Shown here: positions 18,223-26,717 of the stretch, in pieces
How positions within the stretch are numbered: position 1 is the first letter of the stretch
Layout: each line of letters starts with the position of its first letter
Assembly: GCF_000340375.1 (NCBI RefSeq)
Contig: NZ_KB446648.1
Location: forward strand, 167,284 to 231,283
DNA from: Eggerthia catenaformis OT 569 = DSM 20559
Lineage (GTDB): Bacteria; Bacillota_I; Bacilli_A; Erysipelotrichales; Coprobacillaceae
Reading direction: 5' to 3'
DNA: 64,000 nt
The notes under the pieces: generated by a model
Told to the model about the DNA's origin: nothing
Seen by the model: the letters and a program-made list of their open reading frames with translations, nothing else
Databases searched by the model: none
Made by a program: the position numbers and the translations under genes

Positions 18223-19230
18223 ATGGCAGCAGAAGTTAAGCGTATTAATAATGTATTGGATGAAATTATTCTAAAAAATGAATATTTAGAAGTTCATACA
18301 TTAAATTTAGGATGTACAATCACAAAGATACTGGTTAAAGACAAGCATCATAATCTACAAGATGTAGTATTAGGATATGATGATTATAGCGATTATTTAA
18401 AGTATGATGGCTATCTGGGAGCATTGGTAGGAAGAGTAGCTAACAGGATAGGAAAGGGACAATTTACTTTGAATAACCGGCAATATCATCTTGCGATTAA
18501 TAATGGTCCTAATACTCTTCATGGTGGAATTCACGGCTTCTCTTATCGTTTATTTAATTATAAAATTGAAGATGATAGCGTTATCTTTACTTATCTATCA
18601 CCGGATGGGGAAGAGAATTTTCCGGGTAATTTATTAATGAGGACTACTTATCGTTTAAATAAAGAGACATTAGAAATCTCTTATCAGGCATCCGGTGATC
18701 AGGATACGTTGATTAATATTACCAATCATTCTTATTTTAATTTGGATGGTATACCTGATAAAATAGATAATCATTATTTAAAGATTAAGTCATCGGTTAT
18801 GGCAGAGTCAGATACAAATGGACTGGTAACGGGAACTTTGACTGCTGTGGATGGTACACCTTTTGATTTTCGTCATGAAACAAAGATTAAAGATATGATC
18901 TATCAGACTAATAAACAGCTTGAAATAGGGCATGGCTATGATCATCCTTTTATTTTTGATGATTCAAAAGATCAAGTCACTTTGTATAGTGAAAAAACTG
19001 GAATAGAGCTCACTGTGAATACAACTTATCCATTGGCTCAGATTTATAGTGCAAACTATCTTGATGGCAGAATAGGAAAGAATAATAAACCATTAAATGC
19101 CGGAAGTGCTTTATGTATAGAAACACAGTATATGCCGGATAGTATTCATTTAGAAGAACATTCAAAAACAATATTAAAGAAAGGTCAGTTATATGATGAA
19201 AAGACATCATATACATTTAAAACAAGATAA
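18223..19230 (+). CDS. galM: Aldose 1-epimerase (galactose mutarotase)
   Basis: A 335-aa mutarotase interconverting alpha and beta anomers of galactose or glucose. Motifs are GALVGRVANRIGKGQF, LHGGIHGF with a conserved His, NITNHSYFNL with the catalytic His, GYDHPF, and LCIETQYMPD with the catalytic Glu. It is first in the operon and its stop overlaps the galK ATG (TAATG). An AGAAAGGAT site precedes the start. It delivers alpha-galactose to GalK in the Leloir pathway. Confidence 0.95.
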   Translation: MAAEVKRINNVLDEIILKNEYLEVHTLNLGCTITKILVKDKHHNLQDVVLGYDDYSDYLKYDGYLGALVGRVANRIGKGQFTLNNRQYHLAINNGPNTLHGGIHGFSYRLFNYKIEDDSVIFTYLSPDGEENFPGNLLMRTTYRLNKETLEISYQASGDQDTLINITNHSYFNLDGIPDKIDNHYLKIKSSVMAESDTNGLVTGTLTAVDGTPFDFRHETKIKDMIYQTNKQLEIGHGYDHPFIFDDSKDQVTLYSEKTGIELTVNTTYPLAQIYSANYLDGRIGKNNKPLNAGSALCIETQYMPDSIHLEEHSKTILKKGQLYDEKTSYTFKTR

Positions 19231-20507
19231 TGAACATACAGACATTAATTAAACAGTTAGAATCTCAGAAGCATAATCAGATCTTATTAGATCTTTATGG
19301 AGATGCTTCTTTAATTGATTATCAGAATAAGCGTTATATTCAGGCATTAAAAGAATATCAACATTTATATGGTGATGATGATATAGAGATGTATACGGCA
19401 GCCGGAAGGAGTGAAGTAGGAGGTAATCATACAGATCATCAGCATGGACGTGTACTGGCAGCAGCTATTAATTTAGATGCGATAGCGGTGGTAAGCAAAC
19501 AAAAAGATATTATTAAGGTTGTATCAGATGATTTTAATATTAAAGAGATAGATATAAATGATTTAGAAAAAAAGAAGGAAGAAGAAGGAACATCGGCTGC
19601 TTTAATTAAAGGTGTTGTTTCAAGATTGAAGGAACTAGGCTATTCTGTTGGCGGATTTAAAGCTTATATTACGAGTGATGTTTTAATTGGTGCAGGACTT
19701 TCTTCATCAGCAGCATTTGAAGATCTTATCGGAACTATTATTGATGGATTATATAATAATATGTCTATTGATATGGTGACTATTGCGAAAGCGGGACAAT
19801 ATGCTGAAAATGTTTATTTCGGTAAGCCATGTGGTTTAATGGATCAGTGTGCCTGTGCAGTAGGCGGATTAATTTCTATTGATTTTAAGGATCCTTATTC
19901 ACCACTGGTAGAACCTATAGATATAGATTTTGGAATATTCCATCATAGTTTATGTATCGTAGATACAAAAGGATCTCATGCTTCACTCACTAATGAGTAT
20001 GCTGCTATTCCTAGAGAAATGAAATCTATAGCTCATGTCTTTGATGAGGAATATTTAAGAGATGTTGATGAAGAGAAGTTTATGGAAAGAGTTGCTGATC
20101 TGAGAATCCAGTGCGGCGATCGTGCTGTTTTAAGAGCTTATCATTTCTTTAAAGAAAATAAACGAGTAGAAAAGCTTGTAGAAGCACTTAAGAAGAAAGA
20201 TTTTGATTTATTCAAGCATTTTGTTGCCTCATCAGGAAACAGCAGCTACAAATACCTTCAGAATGTCTTTACAACAATAGAACCTCATCATCAGCCTATT
20301 TCTATAGGATTAGCTATAAGTGAAGATATATTAGGTGATAAGGGCGTTTGTCGCGTTCATGGCGGAGGTTTTGCCGGTACAATACAGGCTTTTGTGAGTG
20401 ATAATTATGTACAGATATATCAGAAAGAAATAGAGAAAGTATTTGGTAAGGGAAGCTGTCATGTGCTGAAGATAAGAAAATATGGAGGAAAGAAAATCTT
20501 TGATTAA
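19230..20507 (+). CDS. galK: Galactokinase
   Basis: A 425-aa GHMP kinase phosphorylating galactose at C1. The signature is AAGRSEVGGNHTDHQHGRVL, a variant of the usual GRxNLxGEHTDY found in the longer clostridial-type galactokinases. The ATP-binding GAGLSSSAAFE and the C-terminal GGGFAGTIQAFV follow. The catalytic Asp is expected in GKPCGLMDQCA. It is translationally coupled to galM. No galT or galE follows in this window. Confidence 0.93.
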   Translation: MNIQTLIKQLESQKHNQILLDLYGDASLIDYQNKRYIQALKEYQHLYGDDDIEMYTAAGRSEVGGNHTDHQHGRVLAAAINLDAIAVVSKQKDIIKVVSDDFNIKEIDINDLEKKKEEEGTSAALIKGVVSRLKELGYSVGGFKAYITSDVLIGAGLSSSAAFEDLIGTIIDGLYNNMSIDMVTIAKAGQYAENVYFGKPCGLMDQCACAVGGLISIDFKDPYSPLVEPIDIDFGIFHHSLCIVDTKGSHASLTNEYAAIPREMKSIAHVFDEEYLRDVDEEKFMERVADLRIQCGDRAVLRAYHFFKENKRVEKLVEALKKKDFDLFKHFVASSGNSSYKYLQNVFTTIEPHHQPISIGLAISEDILGDKGVCRVHGGGFAGTIQAFVSDNYVQIYQKEIEKVFGKGSCHVLKIRKYGGKKIFD

Positions 20508-21138
20508 AGCTAATATTTTTGATTTTAACGGTACTCTTTTTATTGATAATGATAAGCATATTAAAGCCTGGAATCGAATTTCTCTTCTATTAAGAAATAA
20601 GCCAATAGAAAAAGAGGAATTATATACATATTTTAATGGTGTTCCTAATAAAGAGATTATTTATTTTCTTTCAGGTCAGTGTTTAGATGAAGAAAGGATT
20701 CACTATTATTCTTTACTTAAAGAAAAGTATTATCGGGAATATTGTTTAGAGGATCAGAAAAACTTTCATTTGATTAAGGGAGCGGAAGAATATTTAGAAA
20801 AGCTTTCTTTACCTCATACTATTGCGAGTGCCTCCATTAAAGAGAATATTGATTTCTTTATTAAATCATTTGATTTAGAAAAGTGGTTCGATAAAGATCT
20901 GATTGTTTATGATAATGGAGATTATCATGATAAGAAAGCAATGTTTTTACAGGCTTCTTTGAATCTTCAGGTTCCGATTGAAGATTGTCTGATTTTTGAA
21001 GATTCAAAGAGCGGTATTGAAAATGCTTATGCCTGTGGCTGTCGTCATATTATTGTTTTAGATACAGCAGGTAAGGGAGAAGAGTATCTTCATTATCCCG
21101 GAGTTATAAAAGTTATTACAGATTTCAGTGAATTATAA
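20482..21138 (+). CDS. HAD-family phosphatase / phosphoglucomutase-like
   Basis: A 218-aa HAD superfamily hydrolase of the beta-phosphoglucomutase-like group. Motif I reads FDFNGTLF, motif II is IASASIKEN, and the Lys and acidic motifs III and IV are DKKAMFLQA and LIFEDSKSGIENA. The second Asp of the canonical DxDGT is Asn here, so the usual acid/base residue is missing. The ATG at 20482 overlaps galK and has no ribosome site before it. A GGAGG right after that ATG would serve a TTG at 20500 instead (MIKANIFDFNG), which may be the true start. Placement after galK suggests a hexose-phosphate role. Confidence 0.82.
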   Translation: MEERKSLIKANIFDFNGTLFIDNDKHIKAWNRISLLLRNKPIEKEELYTYFNGVPNKEIIYFLSGQCLDEERIHYYSLLKEKYYREYCLEDQKNFHLIKGAEEYLEKLSLPHTIASASIKENIDFFIKSFDLEKWFDKDLIVYDNGDYHDKKAMFLQASLNLQVPIEDCLIFEDSKSGIENAYACGCRHIIVLDTAGKGEEYLHYPGVIKVITDFSEL

Positions 21139-21141
21139 AGC

Positions 21142-21171
21142 AAAAAACATTCAGATTTTTTCTGAATGTTT
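21142..21171 (-). terminator. Terminator of the fatty acid synthesis cluster
   Basis: A 10-bp stem (AAACATTCAG / CTGAATGTTT) followed by a T run on the minus strand. It overlaps the marR stop codon and probably also helps end the facing gal transcript. Confidence 0.8.
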
Positions 21172-21630
21172 CAGTGTTTTATAATAGTCTATTAAGCTAT
21201 TTTCGACTTGAATAAAAGTTTCATGTACCCAATTGAAACGTTCTTCGGGAATATAGCGTCTATAGATTTCTCTGATTTCTTTATGGAATTCATCATGAAC
21301 TTCTAAAGCTTCAAAACCTTTACTGGTGAGTCTAAGAAAAGTAAAACGTTTATCATTTTCGTAGGTTTCTTTATATAAGAAACCTTTTTTTATAATTGTT
21401 TTTACATTTGTAGTAAGAGTACCCAGAGTGATTTTTAATCTTTGAGAAACATTGCTCATGGTTGGAAAAGGTTCTTTTGCGGCCGCTTCAATAACATGTA
21501 TTTCAGTTAAAGACAGTTCAGGAAATTTACTGTTTTTTAGATAATCTTCCTGAGTCTTCATCGCCAGCTTAAAAACATTTGTTAACACATCCATAAATTC
21601 TTCATCACGTGTGTCCATTAATTTATTCAT
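21151..21630 (-). CDS. MarR-family regulator, FabT-like
   Basis: A 159-aa winged-helix repressor. The segment LSLTEIHVIEAAAKEPFPTMSNVSQRLKITLGTLTTNVKTIIKKGFLYKE resembles streptococcal FabT, the repressor of type II fatty acid synthesis that uses acyl-ACP as corepressor. It is the last gene of the cluster; in streptococci fabT lies near the start. A weak copy of the TTTGA-N3-TCAAA palindrome lies at 21665-21677, about 35 nt before its start. An AAAGGAGA site precedes the ATG. The FabT role is inferred from context and similarity. Confidence 0.85.
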   Translation of the reverse strand: MNKLMDTRDEEFMDVLTNVFKLAMKTQEDYLKNSKFPELSLTEIHVIEAAAKEPFPTMSNVSQRLKITLGTLTTNVKTIIKKGFLYKETYENDKRFTFLRLTSKGFEALEVHDEFHKEIREIYRRYIPEERFNWVHETFIQVENSLIDYYKTLKHSEKI

Positions 21631-21664
21631 TCTCTCCTTTAAATATTACTTTATAGTAAAACTC

Positions 21665-21677
21665 TTTGTAATTCAAC
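21665..21677. promoter_or_regulatory. Degenerate FabT-like palindrome
   Basis: TTTGTAATTCAAC matches the perfect site TTTGAAATTCAAA at 11 of 13 positions. It lies between birA and the marR gene. Confidence 0.35.
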
Positions 21678-21683
21678 ATATAT

Positions 21684-22331
21684 CTACTCTTTTTGAGATA
21701 AAGAGAGCTGATTTAAGATAATATGATGTATTTTCTGATGCTCATCTAGAATTGTAAGGGTACCATCGGTATTTAGATGAAGAAACTGAGTGATTCCATA
21801 ATTTAAATAAATAACTTTTTTATTTTTGAGATATGAATATTTGTTGATGGTATGAATAATATCATCTAAAGACAATGATTCCAGAAATGTATAATATGCC
21901 ATAATTTTATTTAGTAAATCTTTTGATGAAATCTGATATTCTAACAGATGATTCAGACTAAGATAAAGGCTATTAGTGATATTAAGACCGGTACCGATGA
22001 TTGTATATTTATTTAGGGTTTCTGTTAAGATACCGGCTATTTTCCGGTCATTTATAAAGATATCATTAGGCCACTTAACAGTGGCTTTTAAATGATAGAA
22101 ATGAAGAGTATAAAGAATTGATAAAGCCATTTGCATAGAAGCATGAAAGGCTTCTTTATCTGTCAAATAAGAAAACATCAAATCATTTTCAGAGATCCAC
22201 TGATGATCTCTTCTTCCTCTTCCTTTTGTCTGAATATCAGTATGTATAATACAGGGAGGGGTTAGCTGATCTAAATGTTCTTTAACATAGTCATTTGTGG
22301 ATGGAAGACTCTCAAAATGAATATAATTCAT
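21684..22331 (-). CDS. birA: Biotin-protein ligase, no DNA-binding domain
   Basis: A 215-aa biotin-[acetyl-CoA carboxylase] ligase. It attaches biotin to the AccB lysine through biotinyl-AMP. The biotinyl-AMP loop is KGRGRRDHQW, preceded by SLPSTNDYVKE and followed by VKWPNDIFINDRKIAGIL with the catalytic Lys. The N-terminal winged helix of bifunctional BirA repressors is absent, so this enzyme cannot repress biotin genes itself. The ATG at 22331 lies 1 nt after the fabZ stop and is preferred over an overlapping TTG at 22346. Confidence 0.92.
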   Translation of the reverse strand: MNYIHFESLPSTNDYVKEHLDQLTPPCIIHTDIQTKGRGRRDHQWISENDLMFSYLTDKEAFHASMQMALSILYTLHFYHLKATVKWPNDIFINDRKIAGILTETLNKYTIIGTGLNITNSLYLSLNHLLEYQISSKDLLNKIMAYYTFLESLSLDDIIHTINKYSYLKNKKVIYLNYGITQFLHLNTDGTLTILDEHQKIHHIILNQLSLSQKE

Positions 22332-22332
22332 T

Positions 22333-22758
22333 TTATTGTATCGCAAAAGTTAATTCCGCCTTAACTACGATTTTATCATTAACTTTTGCGATTGCCTCTC
22401 CAATACCAATATTTTTTCGTTGTCTTACCAGCTTGCATTCTAAGGAAACGACATCGCCCGGAATGACTTGACCTTTAAATTTACAGTTATTGATACCTGC
22501 AAAGAAGACAAGCTTACCTTTATTTTCTTGCTGTGATAATATTGCAATACATCCTGTCTGAGCTAAAGCCTCAACAATTAAGACTCCCGGCATCACATGA
22601 TGTTCGGGAAAATGTCCCATAAATTGCATTTCATTAACACTGATACATTTAATACCTTTGGCATATTCACCGGGTTTGTAATCAGTGATTTTATCTACTA
22701 ATGCAAAGGGATAGCGATGAGGATTGATAGCTTGAATTTGATTACTATTAAGTTCCAT
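22333..22758 (-). CDS. fabZ: 3-hydroxyacyl-ACP dehydratase
   Basis: A 141-aa hot-dog dehydratase of fatty acid elongation. The active-site block is GHFPEHHVMPGVLIVEALAQ, with the catalytic His and, further on, the conserved Glu. Start RYPFALVDKI matches the family. Its ATG overlaps the fabF stop by one base (TAATG). No FabA or FabM gene was seen, so how unsaturated acids are formed is not visible here. Confidence 0.96.
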   Translation of the reverse strand: MELNSNQIQAINPHRYPFALVDKITDYKPGEYAKGIKCISVNEMQFMGHFPEHHVMPGVLIVEALAQTGCIAILSQQENKGKLVFFAGINNCKFKGQVIPGDVVSLECKLVRQRKNIGIGEAIAKVNDKIVVKAELTFAIQ

Positions 22759-23993
22759 TATTTGTACTCCTTAAAAATAATTGAAGCATTATGACCGCCA
22801 AATCCTAATGAGTTACTCATACAATAATGCATGTTTAATGCCTGTCCTTTGTTTGGGGTGATGTTCAAATCACATTCCGGATCTTTTTCCCGATAATTGA
22901 TTGTAGCCGGGACATAGCTGTTTTCTAATGCCTTGATACAGATTACAGCTTCAATGCCTCCGGCTGCACCTAGGCAATGACCGGTATTTCCTTTTGTAGA
23001 ACTGATGAACAGTTTTTTAGCATGTTCCTTAAATACTGTTTTTATAGCAGCTGTTTCTCCGGAATCATTTAATAAAGTAGATGTTCCATGAGCATTAATA
23101 TAATCAATATCATGATAATCAATATCAGCATCTTTTAGGGCATTATCCATTGCATAAGCTCCGCCTTCTCCATTAGGAGAAGGGGCTGTCATATGATAAG
23201 CATCACAGCTGACTCCATATCCAATTATTTCTGCATAAATAGGAGCATTTCTTTTTAAGGCATGTTCCAGCTCTTCTAATATAAGAATACCGGCACCTTC
23301 TCCCATTACAAATCCATGTCTTTGAGCATCAAAAGGAATAGAAGCACGATTCTTATCATGACTTTCACTTAAAGCCTTCATAGCAGTAAAACCACCAATG
23401 CCTAGAGGGGTAATTGAACTTTCACATCCTCCAGCCAGCATAATCTCCAAATAGCCATCTCTAATTATTCTAAAGGCTTCACCGATTGCATTTGTTCCTC
23501 CGGCACAGGCGGTTACAGGACAGCTGGCCATACCTTGAGCTTTAATCGCAATCGCAATCTGACCGGATGCCAGATTACTGATAGCCATAGGAATAAAAAA
23601 AGGAGAAACACGATCAAAGCCTTTTTCTAAGCCTTTCTGATAATTATCTTCAATAGTCTTTAAGCCGCCAATACCGCTGGATACATTTACACCAAAGCGA
23701 TGAGTATTAATAATGCTTTCATTGAGTCTTGCATCTTTATAAGCTTCTAAAGATGCAATCATGCCAAGCTGTGTAAATCTATCCATTTTACGTGCTTCTT
23801 TAGGATTAAGATAATCCTTTAGATTTAAGTTTTTTACTTCACCGGCCAGCTGTACTTTCATATGATCGGCATCAAATAGAGAGATTGTATCAATACCATT
23901 AATACCATTCTTAATACTTTCCCATGTTTCCGCTACATTGTGTCCAATCGCATTAATACTGCCCAATCCTGTTACAACAACTCTTCTTTTCAT
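22758..23993 (-). CDS. fabF: 3-oxoacyl-ACP synthase II
   Basis: A 411-aa condensing enzyme that elongates acyl-ACP with malonyl-ACP. The catalytic triad is present: Cys in PVTACAGGTNAIGEAF, His in NAHGTSTLLND, and His in KGNTGHCLGAAG. The C-terminal NSLGFGGHNASIIF is standard. A GGAG site lies before the ATG, and the gap to fabG is only 9 nt. Confidence 0.97.
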   Translation of the reverse strand: MKRRVVVTGLGSINAIGHNVAETWESIKNGINGIDTISLFDADHMKVQLAGEVKNLNLKDYLNPKEARKMDRFTQLGMIASLEAYKDARLNESIINTHRFGVNVSSGIGGLKTIEDNYQKGLEKGFDRVSPFFIPMAISNLASGQIAIAIKAQGMASCPVTACAGGTNAIGEAFRIIRDGYLEIMLAGGCESSITPLGIGGFTAMKALSESHDKNRASIPFDAQRHGFVMGEGAGILILEELEHALKRNAPIYAEIIGYGVSCDAYHMTAPSPNGEGGAYAMDNALKDADIDYHDIDYINAHGTSTLLNDSGETAAIKTVFKEHAKKLFISSTKGNTGHCLGAAGGIEAVICIKALENSYVPATINYREKDPECDLNITPNKGQALNMHYCMSNSLGFGGHNASIIFKEYK

Positions 23994-24002
23994 AATCTCC
24001 TC

Positions 24003-24755
24003 CTACATGGCCATTCCGCCATCAGCTTGTAAGACATGTCCGGTAATATAAGATGCTTCATCACTTGCAAGGAATGCGACAGCATAGGCGATGTCTTCAG
24101 GCTTTCCCAATCTTTCTAGTGGAATATGATGAATCATATTTTCCAGATATTCCTGATCTAATTTCTTAGTCATATCTGTTTCAACAAATCCCGGTGCAAC
24201 AACATTTACTGTAATATGACGACTTCCCAGTTCTTTAGCAAGAGATTTACTCATACCGATAATTCCTGCTTTACTGGCGGCATAGTTTGTCTGACCGGGA
24301 TTACCAATAATACCGGTTACTGATGATAAAGAAATGATTCTTCCATATTTTTGTTTAATCATTATTTTGCTGGCATATTTCATGCATAGAAATGTTCCTT
24401 TTAAATTGGCATCTATAACCTGATTAAAATCCTCTGTTTTAGTACGAATAATCAGATTATCTCTGGTAATACCGGCATTATTGACTAAAATATCAAGTCT
24501 TCCAAAATGATCCTTGATCAGCTTAAATATCTCTTTAACATCCTCTTCATTTGAAATATCACCTTTTGCAAGCAGTACCTGAACGCCTAAAGACTCTATT
24601 TCTTTTTGTAATTTTAAGGCTATTTCATCATTATTAGAATTTTTTCTATAATTAAGAACAATGTTCGCTCCTTTTGATGCTAGAGTAAGAGCCGTTGCTT
24701 TACCTATACCTTTAATACCGCCTGTAATTAAAGCTATTTTACTTGTCAGATCCAT
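24003..24755 (-). CDS. fabG: 3-oxoacyl-ACP reductase
   Basis: A 250-aa short-chain dehydrogenase that reduces 3-oxoacyl-ACP with NADPH. It shows the cofactor loop TGGIKGIGKAT, NNAGITRD, the catalytic Ser and Tyr-Lys in SSVTGIIGNPGQTNYAASKAG, and the C-terminal YITGHVLQADGGMAM. The start overlaps the 3' end of fabD by 17 nt. Confidence 0.97.
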   Translation of the reverse strand: MDLTSKIALITGGIKGIGKATALTLASKGANIVLNYRKNSNNDEIALKLQKEIESLGVQVLLAKGDISNEEDVKEIFKLIKDHFGRLDILVNNAGITRDNLIIRTKTEDFNQVIDANLKGTFLCMKYASKIMIKQKYGRIISLSSVTGIIGNPGQTNYAASKAGIIGMSKSLAKELGSRHITVNVVAPGFVETDMTKKLDQEYLENMIHHIPLERLGKPEDIAYAVAFLASDEASYITGHVLQADGGMAM

Positions 24756-25671
24756 AGATTTCCTCCTTACATTTTTCTAACGATTTCATATCTTCAGCTT
24801 GAAGTATTTTTACATTTCTATTTATTTTCTTAACAAAGCCGCTTAATACTTTACCCGGACCTATTTCAATAAATGTATCGACTCCCTGATCAATCATATA
24901 ACGAATAGAATCTTCAAAATAAACAGGACTCATAACCTGCTTTTCTAAAAGCTCAGGAATACTTTCATTTTCTTTTTCTTTTCCTAAAGTATTAAAAACT
25001 ACAGGCACTCTCATTGGCTTAAAAGTAATAGTTTTAAAATAGTCATGTAATACCTGTGAAGCAGGTAATAACAGTTTGGTATGAAAAGGACCGCTTGTCG
25101 CCAGTTTAACGGTTTTTCTAGCACCTTTTTCTAAAGCCAGTTCAGCAGCTTTTTTAACTGCCTGTCTTTCTCCACTAATAACAAGCTGTCCGGGACAGTT
25201 ATAATTTGTTATAGAGACAACACCTAAAGAAGCGGCTTCATCAACAGCTTCTTCTAAAAGAGAGCGATCTAATCCTAAAATAGCCTGCATTTCACAGTCA
25301 ATATTTTTAGCGGCTGTTTTCATTGCCCATCCTCTTAATTTTAAGGTATTTATTAAAGTATCAGAGTCAAAAACACCGCTCGCAAAAAGAGCACTGTATT
25401 CACCAAGTGATAAACCGCAGACATAATCCGGATAAATATTATATTCATTAAGCATATGAGTAGTCATTACAGCAGCTGCACCCATACATGGCTGGGTATA
25501 GGCAGTCTGATTTAAAAGATCATTCTTTTCAAACATGATTTTTTTAAAATTAAAATCCGATGGAGAAAGCTGATCTAGAAAATCATGACAGAATTTATTA
25601 TTTAAATAAAAATCCTGACCCATTCCCTGATGCTGACTACCTTGACCGGCATAGATAAATCCTATTTTCAT
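24739..25671 (-). CDS. fabD: Malonyl-CoA:ACP transacylase
   Basis: A 310-aa transferase loading malonate onto ACP. YAGQGSQHQGMG at the N-terminus, the nucleophile Ser in GLSLGEYSAL, the Arg in LKLRGWAM, and the catalytic His in GPFHTKLL are all present. The ATG overlaps the previous stop (ATGA). Confidence 0.96.
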   Translation of the reverse strand: MKIGFIYAGQGSQHQGMGQDFYLNNKFCHDFLDQLSPSDFNFKKIMFEKNDLLNQTAYTQPCMGAAAVMTTHMLNEYNIYPDYVCGLSLGEYSALFASGVFDSDTLINTLKLRGWAMKTAAKNIDCEMQAILGLDRSLLEEAVDEAASLGVVSITNYNCPGQLVISGERQAVKKAAELALEKGARKTVKLATSGPFHTKLLLPASQVLHDYFKTITFKPMRVPVVFNTLGKEKENESIPELLEKQVMSPVYFEDSIRYMIDQGVDTFIEIGPGKVLSGFVKKINRNVKILQAEDMKSLEKCKEEIYGSDK

Positions 25672-26717
25672 ATAAAAGCTCCTTTCAATTCATTGATGAG
25701 TTCTTTAACGGAAATAATTTTATCAATACGATATCCATTACTTCCGGTAAAGATCAGTCCGTTATCTAAATCTCCATTTACTGCACGAATAAGAGCTTCA
25801 GTAATACAGTATGGAGCATGGATGACATCACAGGAAGATATACATCTAAAACAGCGATGAATAGGGATTTTACCTTTTTCAGTTTTTAGAATAAAGACAT
25901 TTCTCATAGCTCTTCCCGGCATCCCGACAGGTGATGTAACAAGTGTAATATCTTCCTTTTTGGCTTGTATAAAAGCATTTTTATAAATCGGTGAGGCATC
26001 ACATTCATGAGTTCCTATAAAGCGTGTTCCAATCTGAACACCATCAGCATTAAGCATCATGAAATGTCTGATATCTTTACTGTCAAAAATACCTCCGGCC
26101 ACAAAGATAGGAATAGATTTGTGATATTTTAAAGCAAATTCTATAATTATTTCTTTTACATCTTTAAGTATTTCTTCTAATGACTGGCAAGTCTGATTTA
26201 TTAAATCAGTTTTTTTGAATCCCAGATGACCCCCGGCTAGTGATGATTCAATCACTATAAAATCGGCAATACGATGATAATGACGATCCCAGCTTTTTAG
26301 GATCAGTCCGGCAGCTTTACCGGAAGAGACGATCGGAGCAATTAAAGTTTCTTTATTAACATACTCCGGCAGCTTTAATGGCAGACCGGCACCTGAGATA
26401 ATAGCATCTGCACCGCTTTTAACACTTTGCACAACATGATCCTTATAATCACTTAAAGCTGTCATAATATTCATAGCAATTATGCCATTGCCGGAAGCAA
26501 TCTGTTTAGCTTTTTTAATCTCCTGATCAATAGCTCTTAGATTAGCTTTCTTAGTATTGGTATAAAAGTCTTTTTCTTTAAAACCGATTTGAGCACTGGA
26601 TATGACACCCATACAGTGATTGAAAGCAACATGACCGGCCAGATTTCCTAATGAAACACCCACTCCCATTCCTCCTTGAATAAGAGGAATCTTCAGTTCG
26701 TAAGGACCTATTTTCAT
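25668..26717 (-). CDS. FabK-like / nitronate monooxygenase-like flavoprotein
   Basis: A 349-aa TIM-barrel flavin oxidoreductase of the 2-nitropropane dioxygenase-like family, related to FabK. It has LIQGGMGVGVS at the N-terminus, SSLAGGHLGF matching the FMN/catalytic-His region, and VAGGIFDSKDIRHFMMLNADGVQIGTRF. The C-terminal part carries four cysteines (RCFRCISSCDVIHAPYC) that FabK lacks. It sits between fabK and fabD with 4-bp overlaps on both sides, so it is an obligate member of the cluster. Whether it reduces enoyl-ACP, oxidises nitronates or does something else is unknown. Confidence 0.8.
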   Translation of the reverse strand: MKIGPYELKIPLIQGGMGVGVSLGNLAGHVAFNHCMGVISSAQIGFKEKDFYTNTKKANLRAIDQEIKKAKQIASGNGIIAMNIMTALSDYKDHVVQSVKSGADAIISGAGLPLKLPEYVNKETLIAPIVSSGKAAGLILKSWDRHYHRIADFIVIESSLAGGHLGFKKTDLINQTCQSLEEILKDVKEIIIEFALKYHKSIPIFVAGGIFDSKDIRHFMMLNADGVQIGTRFIGTHECDASPIYKNAFIQAKKEDITLVTSPVGMPGRAMRNVFILKTEKGKIPIHRCFRCISSCDVIHAPYCITEALIRAVNGDLDNGLIFTGSNGYRIDKIISVKELINELKGAFI

